DNA from: Scatomorpha sp964535405
Lineage (GTDB): Bacteria > Bacillota > Clostridia > Oscillospirales > Oscillospiraceae
Direction: 5' to 3'
DNA: 32,445 nt
NCBI GenBank assembly: GCA_964535405.1
Contig: CAZHUG010000022.1
Location: 1 to 32,445 of the forward strand
Shown here: piece by piece, positions 1-7,515 of the stretch
Numbering within the stretch: position 1 is the first letter of the stretch
Layout of the letters: each line of letters begins with the position of its first letter
Notes under the pieces: model-generated
The model's database searches: none
What the model was told of the DNA's origin: nothing
The model's input: the letters and a program-made list of their open reading frames with translations, nothing else
Translations under genes and position numbers: made by a program

Positions 1-52
1 GTGCAGTTACATTTCCGAAGCGCTTACTGACATTCTTAAACTCAATGCTCAT
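1..52 (-). CDS. ABC transporter ATP-binding protein, N-terminal fragment
   Basis: Only the first 17 codons lie in the window, reading MSIEFKNVSKRFGNVTA on the minus strand. This is the typical opening beta strand of an ABC ATPase before Walker A, with the aromatic A-loop residue in 'KRFGNV'. The ATG overlaps the TGA of the GntR-type gene upstream in an ATGA arrangement, so the two are translationally coupled. The pairing is that of the B. subtilis ytr-type operons, where a short GntR regulator controls an ABC exporter. Substrate cannot be judged from this fragment. The call rests on a short stretch plus context. Confidence 0.7.
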   Translation of the reverse strand, partial: MSIEFKNVSKRFGNVTA

Positions 53-417
53 TTTTTAAATCCCCTCTCAATCATGTCCCTTACATCCAGGGCGGTGAGC
101 CCAAGTCTCTTGGCCTCGCTTACGAGATTTTCAATATAGTTTTCAAAAAACTGCTCGCGTCTTTCGCCCCGCAGCTTCTCAATAGCGCCCTCCGCCACAA
201 ACATGCCTACTCCCCTTTTCTTGAAAATAATTTGCCTGTCCACCAGCAGATTTATGCCCTTGTTGGCGGTTGCCGGGTTAATTTTATAGTTCACCGAAAA
301 CTCCGTTATGGACGGTATCTGTCCACCCTCAGGAAAGCCGCCGGATAGGATTCCATCCTCTATCCCCTCGCATATTTGCAAGAATATCGGCCTGTCGGAA
401 TCAAAATCTATAATCAC
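49..417 (-). CDS. GntR family transcriptional regulator, YtrA type
   Basis: A 122-residue DNA-binding regulator. Residues 1-75 form a GntR winged helix-turn-helix: 'PIFLQICEGIEDGILSG' (helix 1), 'QIPSITEFSVNYKINPATA' (recognition region) and 'KKRGVGMFVAEGA' (wing). The short helical C-terminal part, without a large ligand domain, is typical of the YtrA subfamily, which usually represses ABC transporter operons and responds to cell-envelope stress or antibiotics. The start is GTG at 417, preceded by AAGGAGG at 8-base spacing. Its last codon overlaps an ABC ATPase gene, which fits the family. A strong promoter with a dyad just past the expected transcription start lies upstream, suggesting autoregulation. 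The ligand or stress signal is unknown. Confidence 0.88.
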   Translation of the reverse strand: MIIDFDSDRPIFLQICEGIEDGILSGGFPEGGQIPSITEFSVNYKINPATANKGINLLVDRQIIFKKRGVGMFVAEGAIEKLRGERREQFFENYIENLVSEAKRLGLTALDVRDMIERGFKK

Positions 418-456
418 TAATCATCCCTCCTTAGCCTAGTCTGTTGCGCGGTTGAT

Positions 457-470
457 TGGTTGAGCAACTA
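457..470 (-). promoter_or_regulatory. Candidate GntR operator dyad
   Basis: TGGTTG-AG-CAACTA is an imperfect inverted repeat (one mismatch). It sits about 5-18 bases past the expected transcription start of the regulator's own promoter, a position where binding would block the polymerase. Autoregulation is inferred from position and symmetry only. Confidence 0.4.
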
Positions 471-481
471 ACTGTGAGGCT

Positions 482-510
482 AATATAAACCCTCCCGACA
501 AATTTGTCAA
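482..510 (-). promoter_or_regulatory. Sigma-A promoter of the GntR/ABC operon
   Basis: Read on the minus strand: TTGACA (505-510), a 17-base spacer, then TATATT (482-487). The -35 box is perfect and the -10 has five of six matches. The same bases also form an inverted repeat (AAACCCTC with GAGGGTTT, plus GACAAATTTGTC inside) that looks like a terminator on the plus strand. No plus-strand gene ends here, so the promoter reading is preferred. Confidence 0.7.
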
Positions 511-696
511 GAGGGTTTTGTGATTATTCTAAAAATTTTTATAGCGGCGCTTAACGCAGGGCGGAGCAGCGAACAACAGGCGCGCATCCCCGCCGGGGAA
601 AATTATGCTATATCTCCGCTTCCTCTCTAAGATATTGCATATTATATCAACTTGTGAAATTATTTTTTCAATGCTTACTTAAAGAGGTGAATTTGC

Positions 697-1293
697 GTGT
701 ATTGCACAAATTGCGGTATGTATATTGGCGATGCAGAAATATGCCCTGAATGCGGCAAGGTAAAGCCAAAGCCCTTTGAGCCCCAAGCACAAGCAACGCA
801 GCAGTCAGCTCAGGCGGCCTATCAACAGCAGCCGGAGCCAGAGCCGACGACCTATAAATACACGTATGATGACTCGTCCTCCTATCGTAAAACAGTCGAC
901 GACTCTGCGCCGTATCAGCAGCATTTTGAAGACCAATCTATCTATCGTCAGCCGTATGACGATGGTGTTTCGCATCAGCGTCCGGCTGATAATCAGACGC
1001 CGTATCAGCAGACGATTATCTTCAATAATTACAATGCGAGCACGAACACAAACACGAACAACTACGGAAAGAGCCGCTATGAGCGCGCAGTCAGCCACAA
1101 GGACAGGGGTCTGGCGCTCATCCTCTCAATCGTTTTTGGCGTATTGGGTGTGCACAGATTCTATGTTGGTAAGGTGGGCACCGGATTTCTCTGGTTATGT
1201 ACCGGAGGCTGCTTCGGTATCGGCTGGCTATTTGACATCATAAAGATTGCGACCGGCAGCTTCACGGATTCGCACGGTCTGCCGCTCAGATAA
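697..1293 (+). CDS. Zinc-ribbon, QY-rich, TM2-domain membrane protein
   Basis: A 198-residue protein of unknown role. Residues 1-22 hold a zinc-ribbon pair (CTNCG ... CPECG). Residues 25-125 are low-complexity and hydrophilic, rich in Gln, Tyr, Pro, Asp and Asn, with a short tyrosine-containing motif recurring irregularly ('SYRKTVDDSAPYQQ', 'IYRQPYDDGVSHQR', 'PYQQTIIFNN'). Residues 135-198 are a TM2 domain: 'KDRGLALILSIVFGVLGVHRFYVGKVGTG' followed by a second hydrophobic hairpin segment containing 'GWLFDIIKI'. TM2 proteins of this form are common in Firmicutes without assigned function. The GTG start at 697 has AAAGAGGTG 7 bases upstream. It converges on the gene ending at 1340 and shares a bidirectional terminator. 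Confidence 0.85.
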   Translation: MYCTNCGMYIGDAEICPECGKVKPKPFEPQAQATQQSAQAAYQQQPEPEPTTYKYTYDDSSSYRKTVDDSAPYQQHFEDQSIYRQPYDDGVSHQRPADNQTPYQQTIIFNNYNASTNTNTNNYGKSRYERAVSHKDRGLALILSIVFGVLGVHRFYVGKVGTGFLWLCTGGCFGIGWLFDIIKIATGSFTDSHGLPLR

Positions 1294-1294
1294 A

Positions 1295-1330
1295 AATAAA
1301 GGACGTGGGGTATACCCCACGTCCTTTATT
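1295..1330. terminator. Bidirectional rho-independent terminator
   Basis: A perfect palindrome centred at 1312/1313 (core GGACGTGGGGTA/TACCCCACGTCC) flanked by A-rich and T-rich tracts. It lies between two convergent genes and can serve both. Confidence 0.85.
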
Positions 1331-1339
1331 TTGTCTTAG

Positions 1340-1852
1340 TCAAGAATCCGCTGTCACTTCGCTTTGAAGCCTCTCCCGCTCGGCGAATATGCTGCTGATG
1401 CCGCACCATTTCATGGCGTGAGAGATTGAAGTGCAAAAAGCATGGTTTTCGTGCTTCGCCCAGTAGAATGCAAACTCCATAATTTCGAGGCTTCGCAAAT
1501 TTGGTTCCTTCTGATAACGGATCAGGTGCTGCCAAAACAGCTCTGAAATGTCGGCCTCGCTCCAGGTATCCATTTGATGGAGCTTTTTTACCTGCTCGCC
1601 GCGATTTAGTACGTCTTTTACCCGCCGCTTTTCATAGCATTCATCGCAAAGTCCCGACTCCCCATCAATAAGCTGTTTTCTCATGTTGCAGACCGGACAG
1701 ATCGGCCAGTCTTGAGGTCCGGAAATAGATTTGGGAAGCACAATTGTTGCTTTCATGCCGTGTTTGAGTCGGCGGAACTTTCTCCCCGTCACCATTCTAT
1801 GATGATTAAAAAACGCATTAATTTTGTACTTTATGTATATTCCGAATCTCAT
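1340..1852 (-). CDS. Hypothetical zinc-ribbon protein
   Basis: 170 residues, family not recognised. Residues 52-75 contain CPVC and CDEC pairs spaced like a small zinc ribbon. The part after residue 80 is helical and polar, with aromatic residues ('EADISELFWQHLIRY', 'IMEFAFYWAKHENH') and no transmembrane segment. The ATG at 1852 has AGGAGG about 6 bases upstream, which favours it over the internal Met at residue 33. It follows the DUF4375 gene with a 27-base gap on the same strand, so the two probably form an operon. A DUF4375 protein next to a zinc-ribbon protein suggests a shared but unknown process. Confidence 0.7.
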   Translation of the reverse strand: MRFGIYIKYKINAFFNHHRMVTGRKFRRLKHGMKATIVLPKSISGPQDWPICPVCNMRKQLIDGESGLCDECYEKRRVKDVLNRGEQVKKLHQMDTWSEADISELFWQHLIRYQKEPNLRSLEIMEFAFYWAKHENHAFCTSISHAMKWCGISSIFAERERLQSEVTADS

Positions 1853-1879
1853 TTTTACCTCCTGACATGGGTGCTTTTA

Positions 1880-2440
1880 TCAGCTTTCGGAGTGATAGAA
1901 CTCCCCCGAATTGGCACGAATATACCTGAGGAGTACACCCAATGTTTCTGCTTCGTAGGCATAGAACAGGTCATCCAGATCGTCGAAATCGGGCTCAAGC
2001 GCCTCGAGAGCGTCCTGGCGCTCCTCCTGATCCCTGCCCGGCGTGCCGCCCAGTCGCAGACCGGCCTGCTTTATTATGTCGGCATTCTTGTGTGCGCCCA
2101 TTGCGGCAAAGCCCATCAGGGCATCCTGCCAGACTATGCCGGAGGAATTGAAGAAAAACTGCTCGTGTCCGCCATTATTGACCTCCGCAATGTAGCTCGC
2201 AATGGCAAAAACATGCCGCTGCGGCAGTGAAAATGCCTCCAGCGCATCTTCATACTCCTGCACGCCGCCGGAGAGATTTACGATTCGGTTCATAGGCTCT
2301 ATCACGTCAAAGGGGTCTGTCATGCTGTTTATAAACTCAGCGTCAATTAGTATGCGAGGCGTCGTATCCTCCGGCACCGCTTCGGGCCGGACCGCCTGCG
2401 GCCTGCTCTTTTTTGAAAACAGCTTCTCTAAAAATCCCAT
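1880..2440 (-). CDS. DUF4375 domain protein
   Basis: 186 residues. After a basic, proline-containing N-terminus (1-30), residues about 50-175 resemble DUF4375. The signature is 'YIAEVNNGGHEQFFFNSSG', the conserved 'NGGhxQFFxN' block of that family, followed by 'ALMGFAAMGAHKNADIIKQA'. The family's biochemical role is not established; members are soluble and often sit beside other small hypothetical proteins. The ATG at 2440 has a modest AAAGGCGGTG site. It is first in a two-gene transcript with the zinc-ribbon gene downstream. Confidence 0.75.
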   Translation of the reverse strand: MGFLEKLFSKKSRPQAVRPEAVPEDTTPRILIDAEFINSMTDPFDVIEPMNRIVNLSGGVQEYEDALEAFSLPQRHVFAIASYIAEVNNGGHEQFFFNSSGIVWQDALMGFAAMGAHKNADIIKQAGLRLGGTPGRDQEERQDALEALEPDFDDLDDLFYAYEAETLGVLLRYIRANSGEFYHSES

Positions 2441-2498
2441 AAGACACCGCCTTTAACTTTGTCTTGTTATTCTAGCATATCACAAGCTCAATGAAAAG

Positions 2499-2532
2499 AG
2501 TCTGAGCCGTGGCATTTTTCCCGGCTCAGACT
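2499..2532. other. Long stem-loop between divergent genes
   Basis: AGTCTGAGCCG (2499-2509) pairs perfectly with CGGCTCAGACT (2522-2532) across a 12-base loop. It lies between the divergent starts of the DUF4375 gene and the TetR gene. There is no clean T tract on either side, so terminator or regulatory roles are both open. Confidence 0.5.
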
Positions 2533-2571
2533 ATTGTTCTGCCTTTTATTTCCACATCGTGTTAACTTAAC

Positions 2572-2630
2572 ATTAAGAAATGCTTAATTGTGACTTTTTT
2601 CTCGAATTATTCACAGCGATGTGGTATACT
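2572..2630 (+). promoter_or_regulatory. TetR-gene promoter with upstream dyad
   Basis: TATACT at 2625-2630 is preceded by TGG, giving an extended -10 element (TGGTATACT); no good -35 is visible. Upstream, ATTAAG-AAATG-CTTAAT (2572-2588) is a perfect 6-base inverted repeat of the kind bound by TetR dimers. Autoregulation is an inference. Confidence 0.45.
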
Positions 2631-2651
2631 CCTACAGAAGCATAATAAGAG

Positions 2652-3251
2652 GTGGTTAAAATAGCAAGCGCTGACATAACAAAAAAGGCAATAGCGGATG
2701 TTATGAAGTCGCTGATGGCGCATAAGCCCCTGTCAAAAATCAGTGTCGGCGAGATTGCAGAGACTTGCGGCATCAATCGCAACAGCTTCTATTACCACTT
2801 CAGGGACAAGTTTGACCTCGTCAACTGGATTTTCTACACTGAGATCACGCAGGATTTGAGTCGTGACGACGTGATTATAGATACGCCGCTGGATATGATT
2901 GAATATATCTGCACATTTTTCTTTAAGGACCTGTCCTTCTACAAAAACGCGCTGCATGTTGCCGGTCAAAACTCCTTTTCGGAGTATTTTATTGACCTTC
3001 TCAAGAACCTTTTCACAGCACGGCTTGACGGCATGCTGGCAAACGATGAGGATCACGATTTTTACGCAACATTTTATGCAGACGCATTTGCAATAACCAT
3101 TTATCGCTGGATCATCGGCGGTGCGACAATCGAGCCGCACAAGCTCGCTTCCCTCATGATAAACGCAATAGTCGGCGCAGCAAGCGGCTTAACTGGCTTT
3201 CAGCCCCGGGACGAAGGCCCGGCACAGGCCTCAAGCCCAACGAGCGTCTGA
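2652..3251 (+). CDS. TetR/AcrR family transcriptional regulator
   Basis: About 199 residues. The N-terminal HTH is clear: 'KKAIADVMKSLMAHKPLSKISVGEIAETCGINRNSFYYHFRDKFDLVNWIF', with the TetR hallmark 'FYYHFRDKxDL'. The C-terminal half resembles the helical ligand domain of DhaS-like TetR proteins ('IYRWIIGGATIEP' near the end). The start is doubtful: GTG at 2652 lies inside the AAGAGGTGG that would be the ribosome site. The codon at ideal spacing, 2661, is ATA rather than ATG, and the next Met is residue 18. The 3' end overlaps the convergent unknown gene by 52 bases. Confidence 0.85.
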   Translation: MVKIASADITKKAIADVMKSLMAHKPLSKISVGEIAETCGINRNSFYYHFRDKFDLVNWIFYTEITQDLSRDDVIIDTPLDMIEYICTFFFKDLSFYKNALHVAGQNSFSEYFIDLLKNLFTARLDGMLANDEDHDFYATFYADAFAITIYRWIIGGATIEPHKLASLMINAIVGAASGLTGFQPRDEGPAQASSPTSV

Positions 3252-4261
3252 CGAAGCGAGTGCTCTCTGATGTTAAACCGGCTGACAGCCTGGCTGCCAT
3301 CACTTCCTGTAAAGGTGAACGCGCCGTCACTCTTCACGCAAACGCGGCGGGCTTTGCCGGAAATATGCCGGTCGACTCGCGCGATATCGGCGTACAGGTC
3401 TATAGGAAACACCGGTATCTTCAGATTTTTTCTCAGATTTACAAATTCGCAATTTACATTTACATCTTCTGCTACACGTGGATGGTGTATTTTTTCGGCA
3501 ACATTTATGAATATCGGAAGACCCAGCCGCCTTGTTTTCTCAAGCAACTCCGACACGGGCGTGCGCCCTTCAGACTCAGCAAAGGCCACATATCCCCCGC
3601 AGAGGCAGCCGCTGCCTGAAAGCATTTTTGCGGCACTGGCAAGCTGAGTTTCAGAGCCCCGCTCCAGATCGATTATTGCAGCGGTGTTCTTCGACGCGAG
3701 GATGTCCGCGCAGAGCGGATCCGACACGGCAGTCGCGGAAAGCAGCAGCACGAACGTGCATTCAGACCTGCTGCTGAGTAGTTTTATAAGCTCGTGCAGC
3801 TGTGGATACTCACGGCCGGTTTTTATAAGATAGCAATAGATGCCCAGCGGCATTCCCTGCCCGACAAGGCCGTCTATCGCGACTGGCGGCAAAATTTCGC
3901 CGGTTCCGGTTTCAATTTCAAGGCACCAGGGCACGTGAAAACCGCCGGACTGCCGGAGGCCGCGGATAATATCCGCCCCGTATGAGAGCGACCTGTAACC
4001 CAGGTTTATGCCGATATTGCTGAGCGTCTCGGTGTCAGTGTTTCTCACCAGCTGCTCGATAAGCGGGTAGTATGCGCTTTTTTCACTGCGCAGCTGAGTC
4101 AATACAGTCTGCAAAAAGCTTTTTTGCGCCTGATTATTTGTAAACAGCTCAGCCATCTCAAGCAGATTCCTGATACCCCGTTGTGGGCTGTTCTTGATAT
4201 CTTCTATCCCCTTTTTGACTAATAAACCAATCATGGCAAGCCTCGTTGAGTTCGGCTTCAT
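3200..4261 (-). CDS. Conserved-looking hypothetical protein, 353 residues
   Basis: Not recognised. The reading frame is open upstream to 4357, but ATG 4261 has GGAGGTGA 5 bases ahead and is chosen. The N-terminus (1-75) is helical and charged. Residues about 80-300 alternate hydrophobic strands and helices: 'GYRSLSYGADIIRGLR', 'PWCLEIETGTGEILPP', 'GIYCYLIKTGREYP', 'TFVLLLSATAVSDP', 'GGYVAFAESEGRTPVSELLEKTRRLGLPIFI'. That pattern suggests a TIM-barrel-like fold reminiscent of radical SAM cores, but no CxxxCxxC motif is present. No signal peptide or membrane segment is seen. The last 52 bases overlap the TetR gene tail to tail. Confidence 0.65.
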   Translation of the reverse strand: MKPNSTRLAMIGLLVKKGIEDIKNSPQRGIRNLLEMAELFTNNQAQKSFLQTVLTQLRSEKSAYYPLIEQLVRNTDTETLSNIGINLGYRSLSYGADIIRGLRQSGGFHVPWCLEIETGTGEILPPVAIDGLVGQGMPLGIYCYLIKTGREYPQLHELIKLLSSRSECTFVLLLSATAVSDPLCADILASKNTAAIIDLERGSETQLASAAKMLSGSGCLCGGYVAFAESEGRTPVSELLEKTRRLGLPIFINVAEKIHHPRVAEDVNVNCEFVNLRKNLKIPVFPIDLYADIARVDRHISGKARRVCVKSDGAFTFTGSDGSQAVSRFNIREHSLRQTLVGLEACAGPSSRG

Positions 4262-4333
4262 GACCTCACCTCCAAATGAGCAGTTATGTACATATGATAT
4301 TTCTTCTCCTTTGATTGCGAAATGGTCATTATC

Positions 4334-4403
4334 ACAATTTGTCCAAAAAATAGGCAAATTGTAGTTATTGTCTGACTTTTGGGCAAAAGCCTTTTTTGTC
4401 TGA
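4334..4403. promoter_or_regulatory. Repeats in the divergent leader before the PLD gene
   Basis: ACAATTTG (4334-4341) and CAAATTGT (4355-4362) form a perfect 8-base inverted repeat with a 13-base spacer. TTGTCTGA then occurs twice (4368-4375 and 4396-4403), 28 bases apart. The cluster lies between the divergent genes starting at 4261 and 4522 and may bind a regulator. Confidence 0.4.
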
Positions 4404-4521
4404 TGAAAAAAGTCCCTCGGTATGGAATACTGTGAACAACATGAATAATCTTGGCATATGCTGATTATAGTGAAGGAATCAGCATTTATGCGGACATGCG
4501 GTTTTCAGGAGGTTTCCAAGC

Positions 4522-5970
4522 ATGATACTAAGGGCAATAAAATACAGTCTGAAAATTATCTGCGCGATACTGCTCGCCTGGTTAGTTTTATCGATAATCA
4601 TCTCAACCGCCGCCTGCGGCACGAACAGGGAAATGGGCGAGAGCACATTGCTCGAGCTCGGCGGCACGCAGTATTATGGCGACGGCAGTGCAGGCCCCGA
4701 CAGGGCGCTCGTGGTCGAAACGCCGACTGATGCGCTGAACCTGCGCCTTGAGCTTCTGCGCAGCGCAGAGCATACTCTGGACATCGCTACCTATAGAATA
4801 GACAACAGCCAGACTGCGCACGCCTTTCTGAGCGAACTTTTATCCGCCGCAGACAGAGGCGTCAAGGTTCGGCTTATGGTGGACGGAACAGTCTACTCTA
4901 CCTCCTCCGGCGTAAAGGACTATCTGCGCGCGCTTGATAGCCACGAGAACATTGAGTGCAGAAAATATAACCCCATAAACCTGCTCAAACCGGCGCTCTG
5001 GCATTCAATTATGCACGATAAGTTCATCATCGCGGATGGCGAGCTTCTGCTGCTCGGCGGCAGGAATATACACGAGCGTCATTTTGACCCCTCCGATTAT
5101 GACGGCGATGTCGCATACGACAGGGATGTCCTCGTCTGGCAGTCCGGCGAGGCAACGCAGGAGAATCCCAGCGCAAGCGACCAGACCGATGAATACATGA
5201 ACATGCTCTGGGATTATGAGCTGTCGCAGTCGCTCTCGTCAAACGGGATGAGCCGGGAAAAGGCCGAGCAATATTTTCAGGAGCTTCGCAGCGACGCGGA
5301 GAGCTTTGAGCTGTCACAGCCCCGGTTTTTTGCGAAGTCTATGCAGGACTATCTGGATAAAACCGTGGAAACCTCGCGCATAACGCTCGTACATAACCCC
5401 ATCGACGCCGGCACAAGGCAGCCCTGGGTCGCGACCCAGCTCGCAACGCTCATAAAGACCTCCGAGCAGTATGTCATGCTGCAGACCCCGTACTCGGTCG
5501 GCAACAAGCGGCTTCTCGCCCAGCTTGAGGAGATTGCAGATCAGTCGGAGCTTATCATGATAACAAACTCCAGCGCGTCCTCGCCAAATGTTCTCGCCTT
5601 CTCAAACTACTACGGTCACAGGCAGAAGTTTATAAACAGCGGTGCGCACATTTTTGAATACCAGAGCACTGACTCCATCCACGGAAAGTCTATTCTCATC
5701 GACGGCAGAATATCAGTCATCGGCTCATTTAACATGGATGACCGGAGCTTTTATCTGGATACGGAAACCATGCTCGTGATCGACAGTCCACAACTAGCCG
5801 GGCAGCTCGGCGAAGCGATGGGCGATATAATTGACAGCTCCCTGCAGGTCGGAGAGGATAACAGCTATATTTTCTCCGACAATGCCGGACAAGTGAAAAC
5901 TACGGCGGGAAAAATGGCGCTTATAAAGCTCGTCTATTTCCTTTTCCGGCCGTTCCAATTCTTACTATAA
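4522..5970 (+). CDS. Phospholipase D-type cardiolipin synthase, membrane-anchored
   Basis: 482 residues with two PLD catalytic motifs: H165-D-K-F-I-I-A-D172 and H387-G-K-S-I-L-I-D394. The second is followed by 'SVIGSFNMDDRS', as in bacterial cardiolipin synthases. An N-terminal hydrophobic segment (10-30) anchors the protein, and 'STAAC' at its end is only a weak lipobox. The middle segment ('QPRFFAKSMQDYLDKTVETSRITLVHNPID') resembles the YmdC/ClsC branch. The likely reaction is phosphatidyl transfer between phospholipids at the membrane. The ATG at 4522 has AGGAGG 9 bases upstream. The phosphatidyltransferase gene starts 12 bases after its stop, so the two form a phospholipid operon. The exact substrates are not predictable from sequence. 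Confidence 0.85.
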   Translation: MILRAIKYSLKIICAILLAWLVLSIIISTAACGTNREMGESTLLELGGTQYYGDGSAGPDRALVVETPTDALNLRLELLRSAEHTLDIATYRIDNSQTAHAFLSELLSAADRGVKVRLMVDGTVYSTSSGVKDYLRALDSHENIECRKYNPINLLKPALWHSIMHDKFIIADGELLLLGGRNIHERHFDPSDYDGDVAYDRDVLVWQSGEATQENPSASDQTDEYMNMLWDYELSQSLSSNGMSREKAEQYFQELRSDAESFELSQPRFFAKSMQDYLDKTVETSRITLVHNPIDAGTRQPWVATQLATLIKTSEQYVMLQTPYSVGNKRLLAQLEEIADQSELIMITNSSASSPNVLAFSNYYGHRQKFINSGAHIFEYQSTDSIHGKSILIDGRISVIGSFNMDDRSFYLDTETMLVIDSPQLAGQLGEAMGDIIDSSLQVGEDNSYIFSDNAGQVKTTAGKMALIKLVYFLFRPFQFLL

Positions 5971-5982
5971 GGCGGAATTAAC

Positions 5983-6534
5983 ATGAAACACATCCCAAAC
6001 ATGCTATCAGTATTCAGAATCGTGCTCATACCTTTTTTTGTGCAGCAGATCTCAGTCGGAAACACAGTAAGCGCGGGCATCATCCTTGTCGTCTCCGCTG
6101 CGACCGACATGCTTGACGGCAAGCTGGCGCGCCACTTTGGCTGGGTAACCAATGTCGGCAAGGTGCTCGACCCCGTCGCCGATAAGCTGACCCAGACAGT
6201 CGTGTCAATAACGCTGATGCTGTATCTGAAAAAATACTGGTTCTTCTTCGCCTTCATCATATTCAAGGACTTCCTCATGCTGACGCTCGGCGCATATCTG
6301 ATGATGAAGGGTGCAAAGCTTGAGGGCGCGCAGTGGTTTGGGAAGATCGCCACAGTCGTTTACTATGCCGCGGTTATTCTGATCGTGTTTTTCCCCAATA
6401 TGCCCAACTGGGTCACGGTCACACTGCTGTCTCTGGCGACCGCCTGTGCGCTCATGAGCGCACTGCTGTACATACCCGAGTTCTTCCGCTATAAAGAAAA
6501 GACTCAGCTGGGCGAGGAGAACAAGGTTAAATAA
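5983..6534 (+). CDS. pgsA: CDP-alcohol phosphatidyltransferase, PgsA-like
   Basis: 183 residues and polytopic. The CDP-alcohol phosphotransferase signature is complete: D45-G-x2-A49-R50-x8-G59-x3-D63-x3-D67. It sits after the first membrane helix, and about four further hydrophobic segments follow. Size and the opening 'IPNMLSVFRIVLIPFF' match phosphatidylglycerophosphate synthase, which joins CDP-diacylglycerol and glycerol-3-phosphate. Coupling to the upstream cardiolipin synthase supports a role in anionic phospholipid supply. Many Clostridia carry a second PgsA homologue near recA/cinA, so this may be an extra copy. It ends at a strong terminator shared with the convergent sortase. Confidence 0.85.
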   Translation: MKHIPNMLSVFRIVLIPFFVQQISVGNTVSAGIILVVSAATDMLDGKLARHFGWVTNVGKVLDPVADKLTQTVVSITLMLYLKKYWFFFAFIIFKDFLMLTLGAYLMMKGAKLEGAQWFGKIATVVYYAAVILIVFFPNMPNWVTVTLLSLATACALMSALLYIPEFFRYKEKTQLGEENKVK

Positions 6535-6548
6535 TATATCGTTATAAT

Positions 6549-6589
6549 AAAATGAAGCCCCGCAAGCAATGCTTGCGGGGCTTCATTTT
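6549..6589. terminator. Bidirectional terminator, pgsA/sortase
   Basis: A 19-base perfect stem (AAAATGAAGCCCCGCAAGC and its complement) with a three-base loop and A/T flanks, lying at the 3' ends of convergent genes. It overlaps the sortase stop codon by two bases. The core CCCGCAAGCAATGCTTGCGGG recurs in the terminator at 8607. Confidence 0.9.
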
Positions 6590-7361
6590 ATTCTGCGCCT
6601 CGGTCTGCAAGCCTTCTTGCGACCACGACGAGTCTGCCGTCAGCAGATGAATATTCACAGGTTGACAGGGTTATGAGCTTATCGCCATATTCCGCCGTCA
6701 CACCGGTATCATAAAGCGAAAGCCCCCTGCAAGTTTCCACATAGTCGTCGAAGGCCGCTTCGCCGTCCAGGCCGACATATTCATGATATTTGAAGCCGCC
6801 CTCACTGTACGCCACGGTTTTGAACACAGCCATAATTTCATACTCCCCGCGCGCTGTGAGGGTATCGAAGCGGATAATCTTGTGCTCATCGTAGAAGCTC
6901 TCCGACTTGTAGTCCTCCAGTGCGCCGAACAGCTTTTTGCCCTTGATGTGATGTCCGTAGATGATTATGTTGCCACCAGCCTCAAGGTCACAATTCTCCT
7001 GAACATATGGAACGCCCATGGAGCTGTATTGCTTGTCGAAGCTGTTATTGATATAGAAATCCGGATTATCCGGCGTCTGCATCACAGGATAGTTGACCGT
7101 TGTGCCCTCAATCTCAATCCAGCCGATCATATCCGTATTTTGCTCAAACAATCTGCTGTATTCCGGGAGAACAGCCCCCTCGGTCGGCTCTGCATCCGGC
7201 TCACTTTCTCTCGCCTTTTCAAGCTCTGCCGCAAGGCTCTCAAACGCGTCGGTCTGTTCGTCCACCCGGGCATAGTGGCTGTAAATTTTGTAGCCAAAAA
7301 ATGCCGCAGCAGCCAGTAAACATATTGCGGCGGCTATGCAAATAATTCTTTTTATTTTCAC
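6588..7361 (-). CDS. srtB: Class B sortase
   Basis: 257 residues. The N-terminal membrane anchor spans residues 5-25. The catalytic site is visible: His in 'IIIYGHHIKGKKLFGAL' (H137/H138), Cys235 in TLSTC, and Arg243 in 'DGRLVVVARR'. The extra helix-containing segment between His and Cys ('YKSESFYDEHKIIRFDT') is the class B hallmark. Sortase B of Clostridioides difficile cleaves (S/P)PXTG motifs, and a PPKTG protein lies in this cluster at 9803. That makes a local enzyme-substrate pair likely. The gene is divergent from the TasA-like genes across 372 bases. Its ribosome site is AGGGGGAT before the ATG at 7361. Confidence 0.92.
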   Translation of the reverse strand: MKIKRIICIAAAICLLAAAAFFGYKIYSHYARVDEQTDAFESLAAELEKARESEPDAEPTEGAVLPEYSRLFEQNTDMIGWIEIEGTTVNYPVMQTPDNPDFYINNSFDKQYSSMGVPYVQENCDLEAGGNIIIYGHHIKGKKLFGALEDYKSESFYDEHKIIRFDTLTARGEYEIMAVFKTVAYSEGGFKYHEYVGLDGEAAFDDYVETCRGLSLYDTGVTAEYGDKLITLSTCEYSSADGRLVVVARRLADRGAE

Positions 7362-7515
7362 TGACTATCCCCCTGCAATAAGAAAATTTTAATAAAACCG
7401 GCGAATCAATACACAAATATCCAAGGTAAATAACTTTTTCTGCAAGTATAGCACCAGCCCCGACAAAACACAATCACCTGCATAAATTTGGCCAAAAAAA
7501 GTGATGCAGAGCTTA

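Noticed and set aside
487..518. Rho-independent terminator on the plus strand at 487-518
   Set aside because: No plus-strand gene ends upstream and the same bases give a near-perfect minus-strand promoter for the GntR gene.
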